Source: Candidatus Sericytochromatia bacterium
Lineage (GTDB): Bacteria > Cyanobacteriota > Sericytochromatia > S15B-MN24 > JAQBPE01
Direction: 5' to 3'
Assembly (NCBI GenBank): GCA_035285325.1
Contig: JAYKJB010000132.1
Span: forward strand, 25,683 to 89,682
Length of the DNA stretch: 64,000 nt
In this document: piece by piece, positions 42,616-51,213 of the stretch
Layout: each line of letters starts with the position of its first letter
Position numbering within the stretch: position 1 is the first letter of the stretch
Notes under the pieces: generated by a model
What the model was told of the DNA's origin: nothing
Databases searched by the model: none
What the model saw: the letters and a program-made list of their open reading frames with translations, nothing else
Translations under genes and position numbers: made by a program

Positions 42616-44079
42616 TCAGCGTATCAGGCTGGCACGGGGAATCACCGTGATTGCCCCAAAGCCAGCCAGTTGCCGAAACACACGGCGCTTGTCGCCCACC
42701 ACGACCAGATGGCCGCCACCGTTCGGCAAGTAGAGCTTGGCCAGTTTACCGAGGTCATCGCTCGTGACGCGGCGGACGCGGGCGCGGTAGCCCGCAATGC
42801 TATCCTCCGACAGTTGATTCAAACGCAGGACCCCCACCTCCTCCGCCAGGGCCAGGTTCGTTTCAAATCGCAGCGGATAAGCGCCTGACAGGTAGCGTTG
42901 GGCGGTCACGACCTCGGCATATCCAGGCGGGGAACGACGTAACCCACGAACGACTGACAACAACAGGTCCAGGGTGCGGCGTGTCGTTTCCGCCCGCGTA
43001 TTCGTTCGCGCGGAGAAATACCCGAAGTCACGAAAAAGGTCGATCTGGCTGTAGGCCCCATAGGCTAGCCCGGCGTCATCGCGAATCTTTTGATTCAGAC
43101 GTGACGTGAAATCACCCCCCAGAATGAAATTGAGCGCATCCACGCCGGGGGCGTAACTTTGACGGCGCGATGGAGTGCCCGTTCCCCATCGCAGGTAGGC
43201 TTGTTCCAAGGGCATATCCACCAACCACAGCCTCAGGTTCTTCGGCATTTTCACCACGCCGCCCATCTGCTTTTGCCCGTTTGCTCCTCGTACGCGCCAG
43301 GTGCCAAACAGCACCCGGGTTTGGCGAAAGATCTCATTGGCGGGAACGTTCCCTACCACCACCAGGTGGGTGCGATTGGGGCGATACCAGCTCTGGTAGA
43401 AGCGGCGAATGTCCCGTCGCATCGTGGCATCGATCGCCCGAAGGGAAAGCGCGCGGCCATAGGGATGTCCCCCAAAAACGGCCACGCGGAGAGCCTCGTC
43501 CGCCACCCAATCTGGATCGTCCAGCATCGCCCTCAGATGGTTTTTCTGATCCTCGCAAGCATCCACCAGATCGGCTGGCGAGAGCAGCGGACGCTGCAAC
43601 ATCTCTGCCAGCAATTGGGTCGCAACCGTCACCTGCGCTTGTGGAACGGTCACGGTAAACATCGTGGCGTCCGGCTCAACCTTGACACGGAGCTTTCCTC
43701 CCGTCGCGTCCAGCAAGCGGGTGAAGGTGGCGGCGGACTTGCTCTCCGTCCCTCTTTGAAGCATCTCAGCCGTCAGAAGCGCCTGCCCCGTCAGGCCTGG
43801 TTCGTCCAGGAGAGAACCAGCCTCAACCACGACATGAATCGTCACCAATGGCACGTGGCGTCGCAGCAGGTGGGTGATGCGCATGCCATTGGGAAGAAGT
43901 TGTTGAGTCGACGCAGGCAGCGTGAAGGGTCTCGGTGCTGGCTCGGGCGTTCGCGTCGGGAGCGGGCGCGGCTTGGGGCTATCCTCCTGACGCGGCAGTC
44001 GCTGGGAGACGCAAGCCGTCGGCAGCAACGTCAGGCAACACAGGCCAAGGATCAAGGAGGAGCGGAAAAACGACCTCAT
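42616..44079 (-). CDS. M16 family peptidase homologue, non-catalytic subunit, lipoprotein
   Basis: A 487-aa M16 protein with a lipoprotein signal (LILGLCCLTLLPTAC). It keeps the two-domain M16 fold (for example NGMRITHLLRRHVPLVTIHVVVEAG and FILGGDFTSRLNQKIRDDAGLAYG) but lacks the zinc HxxEH motif (the site reads GQALLTAEM), so it is probably the inactive partner. It contributes the R/Y pair (RDDAGLAY) used in substrate binding. It overlaps the end of the active M16 gene by one base, as is common for such pairs. Confidence 0.88.
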   Translation of the reverse strand: MRSFFRSSLILGLCCLTLLPTACVSQRLPRQEDSPKPRPLPTRTPEPAPRPFTLPASTQQLLPNGMRITHLLRRHVPLVTIHVVVEAGSLLDEPGLTGQALLTAEMLQRGTESKSAATFTRLLDATGGKLRVKVEPDATMFTVTVPQAQVTVATQLLAEMLQRPLLSPADLVDACEDQKNHLRAMLDDPDWVADEALRVAVFGGHPYGRALSLRAIDATMRRDIRRFYQSWYRPNRTHLVVVGNVPANEIFRQTRVLFGTWRVRGANGQKQMGGVVKMPKNLRLWLVDMPLEQAYLRWGTGTPSRRQSYAPGVDALNFILGGDFTSRLNQKIRDDAGLAYGAYSQIDLFRDFGYFSARTNTRAETTRRTLDLLLSVVRGLRRSPPGYAEVVTAQRYLSGAYPLRFETNLALAEEVGVLRLNQLSEDSIAGYRARVRRVTSDDLGKLAKLYLPNGGGHLVVVGDKRRVFRQLAGFGAITVIPRASLIR

Positions 44080-45398
44080 CACAGATCCTCCCGATCGACC
44101 GGGCGAACCGTCACCGTGGCACGATTCGCTCGACTGAAGTAACGCCCGGCCAGGGCTCTGAGTTGCGTCTCAGTGATGCCGCGCAAACGCGCGGTGAAGT
44201 CAGTTCTCTGGGCAGTTCCGGTCAGCAAGACCCGTCTCCCGATGTCCTCAGCCCGCCCCTCGACCGTCTCGATGGCCAACAAATGGCGGGTTTCGGCCTG
44301 TCGACGAGCCCTGTTCAATTCCTCTCTGGTGGCTCCGAAACGTTTGAAGACAGCCAGTTCTCGTTCGAGGGCCCGCTCCGCATCCAGGGGCGAGTGCCCC
44401 GGGCCTGGCGCGAGCGCGAAATACAGGAAACCACCCTCGCGAGCCTCATCAACCCCGACTTCAAGTTCTCGCAGAGGCTTGCGCGCCCCCACCAGAGCTG
44501 CCTGCAAACGAGCGGAACGCCCCTCGCCCAGCACCAGTGCCAGAAGCCTTGCCGCATCGATGTCTCGATGTCCCGCTCCAGGTAAACGGAAGGCCGTCAG
44601 GACAACGGGAGCCTGTACAGGTCGAATGACCTCGATGCGACGCTCCCCACGATGCGACGGTTCCCTGGTGTAACGGCGAGGGGGTGTTGGGCCCGGCGCG
44701 AGTTTGTCGAACACTCGCCGAATGGACCGGAGGGCCCTTTGAGGGTCCAGGTCACCCACCACGACCAAGGTGGCATTGTTAGGCTGGTAGTAGGTTCGGT
44801 AATAGGCCAGCAGGTCGGCCCTGGAGATGGCATCCAGATCTCCAGGCCAGCCCCCCACGGGCCAATGGTAGCCATTGGCGAGCCACATGGCCGCAGGTAG
44901 GTAATCCCATGCCATGCCCAAGGCGCTGTCGCTGCTGCCGCGAAGCTCCTCCTTCACGACTTCCCGTTCGGCCAGCAGTTTCTCAGCAGGCAGCAGAGCC
45001 CCCTTCATGCGGTCGGCCTCCAGCGCCAGGGCTGTCTCGAGATGCTCACTGGCAAGCACCTCGTGATAAGCGGTGAAGTCAGTGGTGGTGAAGGCGTTGT
45101 TTTGACCGCCTCGGCTCACCAACTGCCGATCGAATTCACCCGGGCCGAACCGCGAGGATCCCTGAAACATCATGTGTTCCAGAAGATGCGAAGCGCCGGT
45201 CATGCCTGGCCGTTCGTCACGACTGCCCACGCCGTACCAGACTTGAACGGCGACCACTGGGGCCTTTCGATCCACCATCAGGTAGACCTGAAGGCCATTC
45301 GAAAGCTGAAACCTGACGGGAGGTGCTGGCGCCGCAAGCGCCGGGGTCCCGAGCATCCACGCCGCCAAGAAACCAGCCAGGACTCCGTGCAATTTCAC
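44079..45398 (-). CDS. M16 family zinc metallopeptidase, catalytic subunit
   Basis: A 439-aa secreted zinc peptidase (signal peptide FLAAWMLGTPALA). The inverted zinc motif HLLEH lies near residue 87 (GASHLLEHMMF), with the third ligand Glu about 75 residues on in EREVVKEEL. The second M16 domain begins around 190 (YQPNNATLVVVGDL). It likely works as a heterodimer with the non-catalytic M16 lipoprotein encoded directly downstream, degrading periplasmic peptides. Confidence 0.92.
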   Translation of the reverse strand: MKLHGVLAGFLAAWMLGTPALAAPAPPVRFQLSNGLQVYLMVDRKAPVVAVQVWYGVGSRDERPGMTGASHLLEHMMFQGSSRFGPGEFDRQLVSRGGQNNAFTTTDFTAYHEVLASEHLETALALEADRMKGALLPAEKLLAEREVVKEELRGSSDSALGMAWDYLPAAMWLANGYHWPVGGWPGDLDAISRADLLAYYRTYYQPNNATLVVVGDLDPQRALRSIRRVFDKLAPGPTPPRRYTREPSHRGERRIEVIRPVQAPVVLTAFRLPGAGHRDIDAARLLALVLGEGRSARLQAALVGARKPLRELEVGVDEAREGGFLYFALAPGPGHSPLDAERALERELAVFKRFGATREELNRARRQAETRHLLAIETVEGRAEDIGRRVLLTGTAQRTDFTARLRGITETQLRALAGRYFSRANRATVTVRPVDREDL

Positions 45399-45538
45399 TC
45401 GACCATCTCCTGGCTGCGCGGGGAACCCTCACCCCCGGGAAGAAACGACGGGTCATGATACGGTCTTATGTTTATCGCAGCAATCCCCCAAAAGGGCTGT
45501 GCCCCCCTGGGTCAGGCGATTCCAACGGCGTTGTGAAT

Positions 45539-45568
45539 TTGACTTGCACCAAGCAGCGAGACTAAGAT
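45539..45568 (+). promoter_or_regulatory. Putative sigma70-type promoter of the MshEN-csaB operon
   Basis: TTGACT (45539-45544), 18-bp spacer, TAAGAT (45563-45568). About 100 bp of leader precedes the GTG start and contains a CTGGG-TAT-CCCAG hairpin. Confidence 0.55.
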
Positions 45569-45668
45569 AGGCAGCGGTAGGCTGTGTGTCCATTCATCGA
45601 CGGCCTTCACGCTTGCTTGTGAGGCCGACTGGGTATCCCAGGGCCGCGATCTTGAGGAGGCATTGGGC

Positions 45669-46109
45669 GTGGCCGATTCCACGAACGAACAGTCGCCCGA
45701 TTCCTACGAAGTACCCGAGTTGATCCCGCCCTACGTGGCGCGAGATGCTTTGATTGAAGACAATCGCATCGGACAACTCTTGCTTCGCAGCCGCTTGCTA
45801 TCCGTCGAGCAACTCGAGCAGTGCCTTCAAGACCAGTCGGCCGCCCCAGACCAGTTGCTTGGGGAAATCGTTTTGCAGAAAGGCTTCGCCACGGTCGAAG
45901 ACATCCACGGCGCCCTGAAGGCCCAGCTGTCGGAACTTCGCTTGGGCCAGATTCTCTTGAAGACCCGGTGCATTTCTCAAGAACAGCTTGATATCGCGCT
46001 GGTCGAGCAAGAGAACACCGGGGAGTTGCTGGGTTCCATCCTGATTGGCTTCGGGTTCTGCACCCCGGAGATGGTGGGTTGGGCGATCGACCAGCAGAAC
46101 AAGGACTGA
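45669..46109 (+). CDS. Stand-alone tandem MshEN-like (GspE N-terminal) protein
   Basis: A 146-aa protein that consists of two MshEN-like repeats of about 54 residues: RIGQLLLRSRLLSVEQLEQ..LLGEIVLQKG, then RLGQILLKTRCISQEQLDIA..LLGSILIGFG. This fold is the N-terminal domain of GspE/PilB ATPases, and the RLG(x)LL..G.L motif binds cyclic-di-GMP in MshE. No ATPase follows, so it may act as a small cyclic-di-GMP receptor. GTG start at 45669 with GAGGAGG 8 bp upstream. It heads an operon with csaB and a WecG/TagA enzyme. Confidence 0.8.
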   Translation: MADSTNEQSPDSYEVPELIPPYVARDALIEDNRIGQLLLRSRLLSVEQLEQCLQDQSAAPDQLLGEIVLQKGFATVEDIHGALKAQLSELRLGQILLKTRCISQEQLDIALVEQENTGELLGSILIGFGFCTPEMVGWAIDQQNKD

Positions 46110-46117
46110 CCAGCGGC

Positions 46118-47314
46118 GTGTTGCCCTCTTTGCATCGCCAATCTTCCCCAGCCGTGACCTCTGCGGAGGCTGAGGCTGAGCGCTCGCCGCATGTGGTGAT
46201 GTCCGGCTACTTTGGTTTCAGTAACCTGGGTGACGAGGCCATCCTGGAGGTCGAAGTGGGCATGCTTCGCCGTGCCGCGCCGAACTGTCGGATCACGGTC
46301 CTGTCAGGAAACCCCATCGAAACCAGGAAATCGCTGGGCGTTGAGGCAGTGGACCGGTTGGACCTTTTCGCCGTCTGGCGCGCTTTGCGGTGCGCCGACC
46401 TGTTCCTGAGTGGAGGAGGCAGCCTGCTACAGGACGTGACCGGAATTGGCTCCGTGCCCTACTACCTTGGCGTGACCGAGTTGGCCCGCTGGGCCGGTGT
46501 ACCAAGGGTGATGCTGGCCCAAGGGGTGGGCCCTCTCCAGCGCGCGTTCAGTCGCCGACTGGTTGGCCAGGTCGTGGGGACGATGGAACTCATCACGGTC
46601 AGAGACGAGGCTTCCGCCCGACTGCTGGCATCCTGCGGGGTCCCCTCCGAAAGAATCACCACGACCGTTGACCCGGTGCTTGCGATGTCTGCCGTTCCGC
46701 TGGAGGAACAGGTTTTGGAGGATTGGGGCCTGAAGCCCGCTCAGCCTATCGTCGCCGTTTCGCTTCGCCCATGGCCGACCTGGACGGAGCGTGAACTGAA
46801 GGCTTTTTCAGCCGTCCTGGCCCAGTCCGCCAGCGCCTGGGGAGCACAGGTGCTCCTGCTGCCCTTTCATCGACCTGACGATGAACTCTTGCTGGATGAA
46901 CTCGCGCAATGTCTGGCGGTGAGACCTGAGGCGCAACGTCCTCACGTGGTTTGTTTGTCTCATTCCTGTTCCCCCACGCAAATGATGGGCTTGATGGCGC
47001 GGGTCGACCTGGTGATCGGAATGCGACTGCACGCCTTGATCATGGCGGCAGCCAGTGCGACTCCGGCCGTCGCAGTCGTGTATGACCCGAAAGTTAAGGC
47101 CTTTGCCGACATTGCCGGCTATCCGCGCGTGGAATCGGTGACGGACTTGGGGAACAATCAGCGGCTTGCGACCTTGCTCGAGACGGCCTGGCAAGGGCGA
47201 ACCAGCAGACGTGCGGCGCTGAACCAGTCACTTCCTGCGTGGAGGACAGCCGCCTTCGAACCCATCGAGCAGGCCATTGGGTTGGCCACCCGGGGACGCC
47301 GTCGTGTCGCTTGA
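46118..47314 (+). CDS. csaB: Polysaccharide pyruvyl transferase CsaB
   Basis: Adds a pyruvate ketal to cell-wall polysaccharide, which anchors S-layer homology domain proteins. The 398-aa protein shows SGYFGFSNLGDEAILEV at the start, LFLSGGGSLLQDVTG, and the C-terminal GMRLHALIMAA of the family. The start is unclear: I chose the GTG at 46118, 8 bp after the upstream stop; later GTG and ATG codons up to 46202 would remove the weakly conserved first 25 residues. It overlaps the next gene by 11 bp. Confidence 0.88.
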   Translation: MLPSLHRQSSPAVTSAEAEAERSPHVVMSGYFGFSNLGDEAILEVEVGMLRRAAPNCRITVLSGNPIETRKSLGVEAVDRLDLFAVWRALRCADLFLSGGGSLLQDVTGIGSVPYYLGVTELARWAGVPRVMLAQGVGPLQRAFSRRLVGQVVGTMELITVRDEASARLLASCGVPSERITTTVDPVLAMSAVPLEEQVLEDWGLKPAQPIVAVSLRPWPTWTERELKAFSAVLAQSASAWGAQVLLLPFHRPDDELLLDELAQCLAVRPEAQRPHVVCLSHSCSPTQMMGLMARVDLVIGMRLHALIMAAASATPAVAVVYDPKVKAFADIAGYPRVESVTDLGNNQRLATLLETAWQGRTSRRAALNQSLPAWRTAAFEPIEQAIGLATRGRRRVA

Positions 47315-48074
47315 ACGGACCTTCATTCTGGGCTTGCCTGTGGACGCTGGCTCGCTGGGCGACTGCCTTCAAAGGGTTCGCCAGGCACTGGCGCCACCCC
47401 GTGACGTGGCACCGCTTCACATCGTCACCATGAACGCAGAAATGTCGATGCAGGCGCAACGCGATCCGGAACTTGCAGACATCATCCGGCGGGCAGGCCT
47501 CGTCACCCCTGACGGTTCCGGAGTCGTGTGGGCCGTTCGGCGCCGAAAAGGGGCGCCTCGAATCACAAAGGTGGCCGGCATTGAGCTGTTTCAGGCCTTG
47601 GCCGGTGAGGCCGCAAACCGCGGCTGGAAGATTTATTTTCTTGGCGGCCAGCCCGGGGTGGCGGAAGCCGCTGCGCGCACCCTCGTCAGTCGCCACCCTG
47701 GGTTGGCAGTGGTGGGGGTTCGTGACGGATTCTTCAAACCCGAGGACGAAGAACAGGTGCTCGCAGACATTGCATCCCGCTCTCCGGACATCCTGGTTGT
47801 GGCGTTGGGCGTTCCGCGACAGGAAAGGTTCATCGCCCTGCACCAAACTCGCCTCGGGGTTCCCGTGGCGATGGGGGTGGGAGGAAGCTTCGATGTGCTG
47901 GCTGGCCGTGTACGTCGCGCGCCCGCTGCCTTTCAGGCCTTGCATCTGGAGTGGCTATACCGCCTCATTCAGGAACCGTGGCGACTCTCCCGGATGGGGT
48001 CGACCTTGCCGCAATTTGTAGGAGCCGTGCTGGCCGAACCTGCCATCGCACCCTCATCGGAGGCCCAACCATGA
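47304..48074 (+). CDS. WecG/TagA/CpsF family glycosyltransferase
   Basis: A 256-aa GT26 enzyme that transfers ManNAc or ManNAcA to undecaprenyl-linked GlcNAc in cell-wall polymer synthesis. Motifs: NAEMSMQAQRDPE, TPDGSGVVWA with the catalytic Asp, FLGGQPGVAEAA, and LGVPRQE near the C-terminus. GTG start at 47304 overlaps csaB by 11 bp; the stop overlaps the ftsE start (ATGA). It fits with CsaB in making a pyruvylated secondary wall polymer. Confidence 0.9.
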   Translation: MSLERTFILGLPVDAGSLGDCLQRVRQALAPPRDVAPLHIVTMNAEMSMQAQRDPELADIIRRAGLVTPDGSGVVWAVRRRKGAPRITKVAGIELFQALAGEAANRGWKIYFLGGQPGVAEAAARTLVSRHPGLAVVGVRDGFFKPEDEEQVLADIASRSPDILVVALGVPRQERFIALHQTRLGVPVAMGVGGSFDVLAGRVRRAPAAFQALHLEWLYRLIQEPWRLSRMGSTLPQFVGAVLAEPAIAPSSEAQP

Positions 48075-48760
48075 TCAGCATCAGACAGGTAAGTAAGGTC
48101 TACGCCAACGGGGTACGAGCCCTCTCGAACCTCAATTTAGAAGTCAAGCAGGGTGAATTCGTCTTTGTCACGGGCCCATCTGGGGCCGGAAAATCCACCC
48201 TGATGAAGCTGCTTTACCGGGCAGAAACGCCCACCATGGGTCAGGTCATCATCAGTGGAGTCGACCTGGGTCGCCTCCCTCCCCGGAACTTGCCGCAACT
48301 GCGGCAGCGTATCGGAGTGGTGTTTCAGGATTACAAGCTTCTCGCCGATCGCTCAGTTTATGAGAATGTCGCCTTCGCCCTCAAAATTATCGGGACCGCC
48401 AAGGCCGAACTCCATCATCGGGTGCGGTCCAGTCTCGACCTGGTCGGCTTGCGTGATTTTGCCGACGCCAAGCCCGGCGAACTCTCCGGCGGCCAGCAGC
48501 AGCGGGTGTGCCTGGCTCGTGCCATCGTGAATACGCCCCCCTTGCTGATTGCCGACGAGCCGACGGGGAACCTGGACCCGGAGACGTCCTGGGAGATCAT
48601 GCGGCTGCTGACGAAGATCAACCTGCACGGGACGACGGTGGTGGTGGCCACCCACAACAAGTTGGTGGTAGATAACATGCGGCGTCGCGTGTTGACCATC
48701 GACGGGGGGAAGCTCGTACAGGACCAAGCGCGGGGGGTTTATTCGATTGGAGTCAATTAG
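48071..48760 (+). CDS. ftsE: Cell division ATP-binding protein FtsE
   Basis: ATPase of the FtsEX complex, which controls peptidoglycan hydrolases at the septum. The 229-aa protein has Walker A GPSGAGKST, Q-loop VFQDYKLL, signature LSGGQQQR, Walker B LLIADEPTGNLDP and switch His in VATHN. The ATG overlaps the glycosyltransferase stop by 4 bp, and its 3' end overlaps ftsX by 14 bp. Confidence 0.95.
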   Translation: MISIRQVSKVYANGVRALSNLNLEVKQGEFVFVTGPSGAGKSTLMKLLYRAETPTMGQVIISGVDLGRLPPRNLPQLRQRIGVVFQDYKLLADRSVYENVAFALKIIGTAKAELHHRVRSSLDLVGLRDFADAKPGELSGGQQQRVCLARAIVNTPPLLIADEPTGNLDPETSWEIMRLLTKINLHGTTVVVATHNKLVVDNMRRRVLTIDGGKLVQDQARGVYSIGVN

Positions 48761-49652
48761 TCACTTTCTGCGAATCTGTGAATTCGTCGGCCAGGAAGCA
48801 CTCTCCAGCATGGCTCGCTCCCTGCTGATGAGTTGGCTGGTCATCATGACGATGGCGGTGAGCCTCAGTATCCTCGGCGGATTCTGGATGGTGGTGCAGG
48901 ACCTCCACACGGTGAGCTACCAGGTTGGCGGCAAGGTGCCGATCGCCGTCTTTCTCTCCGATGATGCAGATCCCAGGGGCATCGAGGCGGCCATTCGAGA
49001 ATTGCCCGAAGTGGAAAGCGTCAAGTTGATTCCCAAGGATCAGGCTTGGAAAGAGATGCAGCAGGACATGCGGGCCCGTATGACCTTTGACACCCTGCTG
49101 GACACCAACCCCTTGCCGAACTCCTTCACGGTCCAGTCGCGAAGCGCCGACTTCACACCCGCCATTGCCGAACGCATCTCGAAGATGCCCGGCGTGGAGG
49201 ATATCCACTACGGGGCTGACCTGCTCAAAAAAATCTCGGATTTTTCGACCTTCATCCGGGCCGCTGGCCTGGCCATCAGCGGCTTGTTGGCCCTGGCCAG
49301 TTTGGCCGTCATCATGAACACCATTCGATTGACCGTCATGGCCCGCCGCCGTGAAATCGAGATCATGCATCTGGTCGGCGCCAGTAACGCCTTCATCGCC
49401 TGGCCGTTTTTACTGGAAGGATTGCTTTTCGGGCTTTTCAGTTCGTTGCTGACCTCCCTGCTTCTAGTGGGTTGGCGCTACTTCACGCTGGCCAAGTGGC
49501 AAGAGATGTTTCCCTTCGTCCCATTACAGCTCGATGCCCTGTCGCTGGCCCAAGTGTTTGTCGTGCTCACGCTGGTCGGAATGGGCTTGGGCGCCCTGGG
49601 GAGCTTTCTGTCTGTGCGAAAGCATATCCAGTTGGCGATGGCCGAAAGCTGA
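48747..49652 (+). CDS. ftsX: Cell division permease-like protein FtsX
   Basis: Membrane half of FtsEX. The 301-aa protein has one N-terminal membrane segment, an extracellular loop (about 55-165, with KVPIAVFLSDDADPRG, ELPEVESVKLI, PLPNSFTV) and three C-terminal segments. The FtsX loop ARRREIEIMHLVGAS is present. TTG start at 48747 inside ftsE, with a GGGGGG site 9 bp upstream. A hairpin follows the stop. Confidence 0.93.
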   Translation: MESISHFLRICEFVGQEALSSMARSLLMSWLVIMTMAVSLSILGGFWMVVQDLHTVSYQVGGKVPIAVFLSDDADPRGIEAAIRELPEVESVKLIPKDQAWKEMQQDMRARMTFDTLLDTNPLPNSFTVQSRSADFTPAIAERISKMPGVEDIHYGADLLKKISDFSTFIRAAGLAISGLLALASLAVIMNTIRLTVMARRREIEIMHLVGASNAFIAWPFLLEGLLFGLFSSLLTSLLLVGWRYFTLAKWQEMFPFVPLQLDALSLAQVFVVLTLVGMGLGALGSFLSVRKHIQLAMAES

Positions 49653-49678
49653 CTCCGCCGCGCAAACGACGCCAACAG

Positions 49679-49711
49679 GAAGGGCCCGCACCGGGGTGGT
49701 GTGGGCCCTTC
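49679..49711 (+). terminator. Hairpin between ftsX and trx (probable terminator)
   Basis: A 9-bp perfect arm GAAGGGCCC/GGGCCCTTC with additional pairing inside (GCACC/GGTGT), in the gap between convergent genes. No T-run on either strand, so termination is probable but not certain. Confidence 0.55.
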
Positions 49712-49741
49712 GTGGGACTTGTCAGATGACGCGACGAGAGG

Positions 49742-50068
49742 TCAGGAAAGCGAAGAAGCCAGCTTCGCCATCAGTTGTTCCTTCGACATGAAGCCGACCA
49801 AGCGTTCCGCCGGCTGACCATTCTTGAACAGAATCAAAGTAGGAATGCTCATGACGCTGTATTTTTGCGCTGAAGCCGCATTCTGGTCGACATCGAGTTT
49901 GGCGACCGTCAGCTTGCCAGCCTGCTCCTTGGCCAACTCTTCCAACACTGGCGCGATCATCTTGCAGGGGCCGCACCACGTGGCCCAAAAATCAACCAGA
50001 ACCGGCGTATTGGACTCAAGTACGTCGTTCTGAAAACTGGCATCACTGACGTTAATCGGATTGCCCAT
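49742..50068 (-). CDS. trxA: Thioredoxin
   Basis: Cytosolic disulfide reductase (108 aa). The active site is WATWCGPCKM, with the cis-Pro loop MSIPTLILFKNGQ and buried Asp in PVLVDFW. GGAGG lies 9 bp before the ATG. Monocistronic, convergent with ftsX and divergent from tRNA-Ser. Confidence 0.96.
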   Translation of the reverse strand: MGNPINVSDASFQNDVLESNTPVLVDFWATWCGPCKMIAPVLEELAKEQAGKLTVAKLDVDQNAASAQKYSVMSIPTLILFKNGQPAERLVGFMSKEQLMAKLASSLS

Positions 50069-50152
50069 CGGGTTACACCTCCGTGAATGGTAATGAAGGC
50101 GCCCATGCTAGCCCGGCTTTCAAGGGAACGTCAAGCAAATCCACGGCCTGCC

Positions 50153-50182
50153 TTGACCTTCGGAAATCGAGCGTGATACGAT
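50153..50182 (+). promoter_or_regulatory. Promoter of tRNA-Ser(GCT)
   Basis: TTGACC (50153-50158), 18-bp spacer, TACGAT (50177-50182), ending 12 bp before the tRNA 5' end. Confidence 0.7.
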
Positions 50183-50194
50183 GAGCCTGCTTCA

Positions 50195-50287
<93 letters not shown>

Positions 50288-50330
50288 TCCATCAGCTGAC
50301 ACGACTGACGCGTGTCACCGGCTTCCGAAA

Positions 50331-50356
50331 ACCGCCTCTCTGGAGGCGGTTTTTTT
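50331..50356 (+). terminator. Intrinsic terminator of tRNA-Ser
   Basis: Perfect 8-bp stem ACCGCCTC/GAGGCGGT with a TCTG loop, followed by TTTTTT. A textbook Rho-independent terminator. Confidence 0.9.
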
Positions 50357-50484
50357 CGTTGGCTGAACGAATGCACCGAGTCACGCCGGCCGATCGAACT
50401 TCGTTGTTTGTAGGCGACGTCAGGGTAAGCTAGGTCTCGGCCCTCGTGACCCGTTGCTGCCCCTGTTGTGATAGGAGTTGAACC

Positions 50485-51198
50485 ATGAAGCGTGCTTTCC
50501 TTTATTCGGCGGCGGTGCTTGCCGCCAGCACCGTCTCTCCCGTGACGGCCCTGGCCGCCGATGATGATGCCATCATCACGTCCCCTGCCCGCATTATCTC
50601 GGCCGGTGGCCTGGTCTACTCGCCGGTGTACCTCGGGGCCGGGCACAGCGAATTTGGACTTGCCGGCGGGATGTTCCAGCCGCGGGCGGGCGGTGCGCAG
50701 CGGCCCTTCCCCCTCGCCGGCGCGGGTGGCGCCCTCGGCGACGGCCTGAACTGGGCCGTGCTGTTGTCTGCGGAGAGCCAGGTCGGCATCCGGCAACGCT
50801 ATGCGGCCGGGCGCGGTTGGTCTTGGGGTGGTTCCTACATCGGCCGATTCAACCTGGCCGCGGACGGCTCGCAGGATTACGGCGCGAGCTACAAGAACTC
50901 CCTGTTGTGGCGCCTCGGTGGCCTCGAACTGACCGCGCAGCCGGAGGTGGGTTACCTGGCCCAGTCGGGGGCCCAGGCCGGCGTGGCCCTAGGTGCTGAC
51001 CTGTGGCTGAACGACCGGATCTCCGTGGGTGCCAACGGGCAATATCGATGGAAGCTGCCCTCGCAGGCGCTGGACCGGCGTTGGGGCGTGGGCGCGAAAT
51101 ATCTGTTCAACAACCATGCCTACACCTGGTTGAACTACGTCAGCAGCCCGGATGGCCAAGGTGACGCCGGCCTGGTGGGCTTCGGTTATTACAATTGA
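50485..51198 (+). CDS. Putative outer-membrane beta-barrel protein
   Basis: A 237-aa secreted protein: signal peptide MKRAFLYSAAVLAAS.. cut after TALA. The mature part alternates hydrophobic and polar residues with many Gly and aromatics (for example WSWGGSYIGRFNLAADG and ISVGANGQYRWKLP) and ends in GFGYYN. This suggests a small barrel; the C-terminus ends in Asn, not the usual aromatic. No family recognised. Preceded by a GGAG site; 15 bp before the kinase gene. Confidence 0.72.
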   Translation: MKRAFLYSAAVLAASTVSPVTALAADDDAIITSPARIISAGGLVYSPVYLGAGHSEFGLAGGMFQPRAGGAQRPFPLAGAGGALGDGLNWAVLLSAESQVGIRQRYAAGRGWSWGGSYIGRFNLAADGSQDYGASYKNSLLWRLGGLELTAQPEVGYLAQSGAQAGVALGADLWLNDRISVGANGQYRWKLPSQALDRRWGVGAKYLFNNHAYTWLNYVSSPDGQGDAGLVGFGYYN

Positions 51199-51213
51199 GG
51201 CGCCAGCCTGCGC

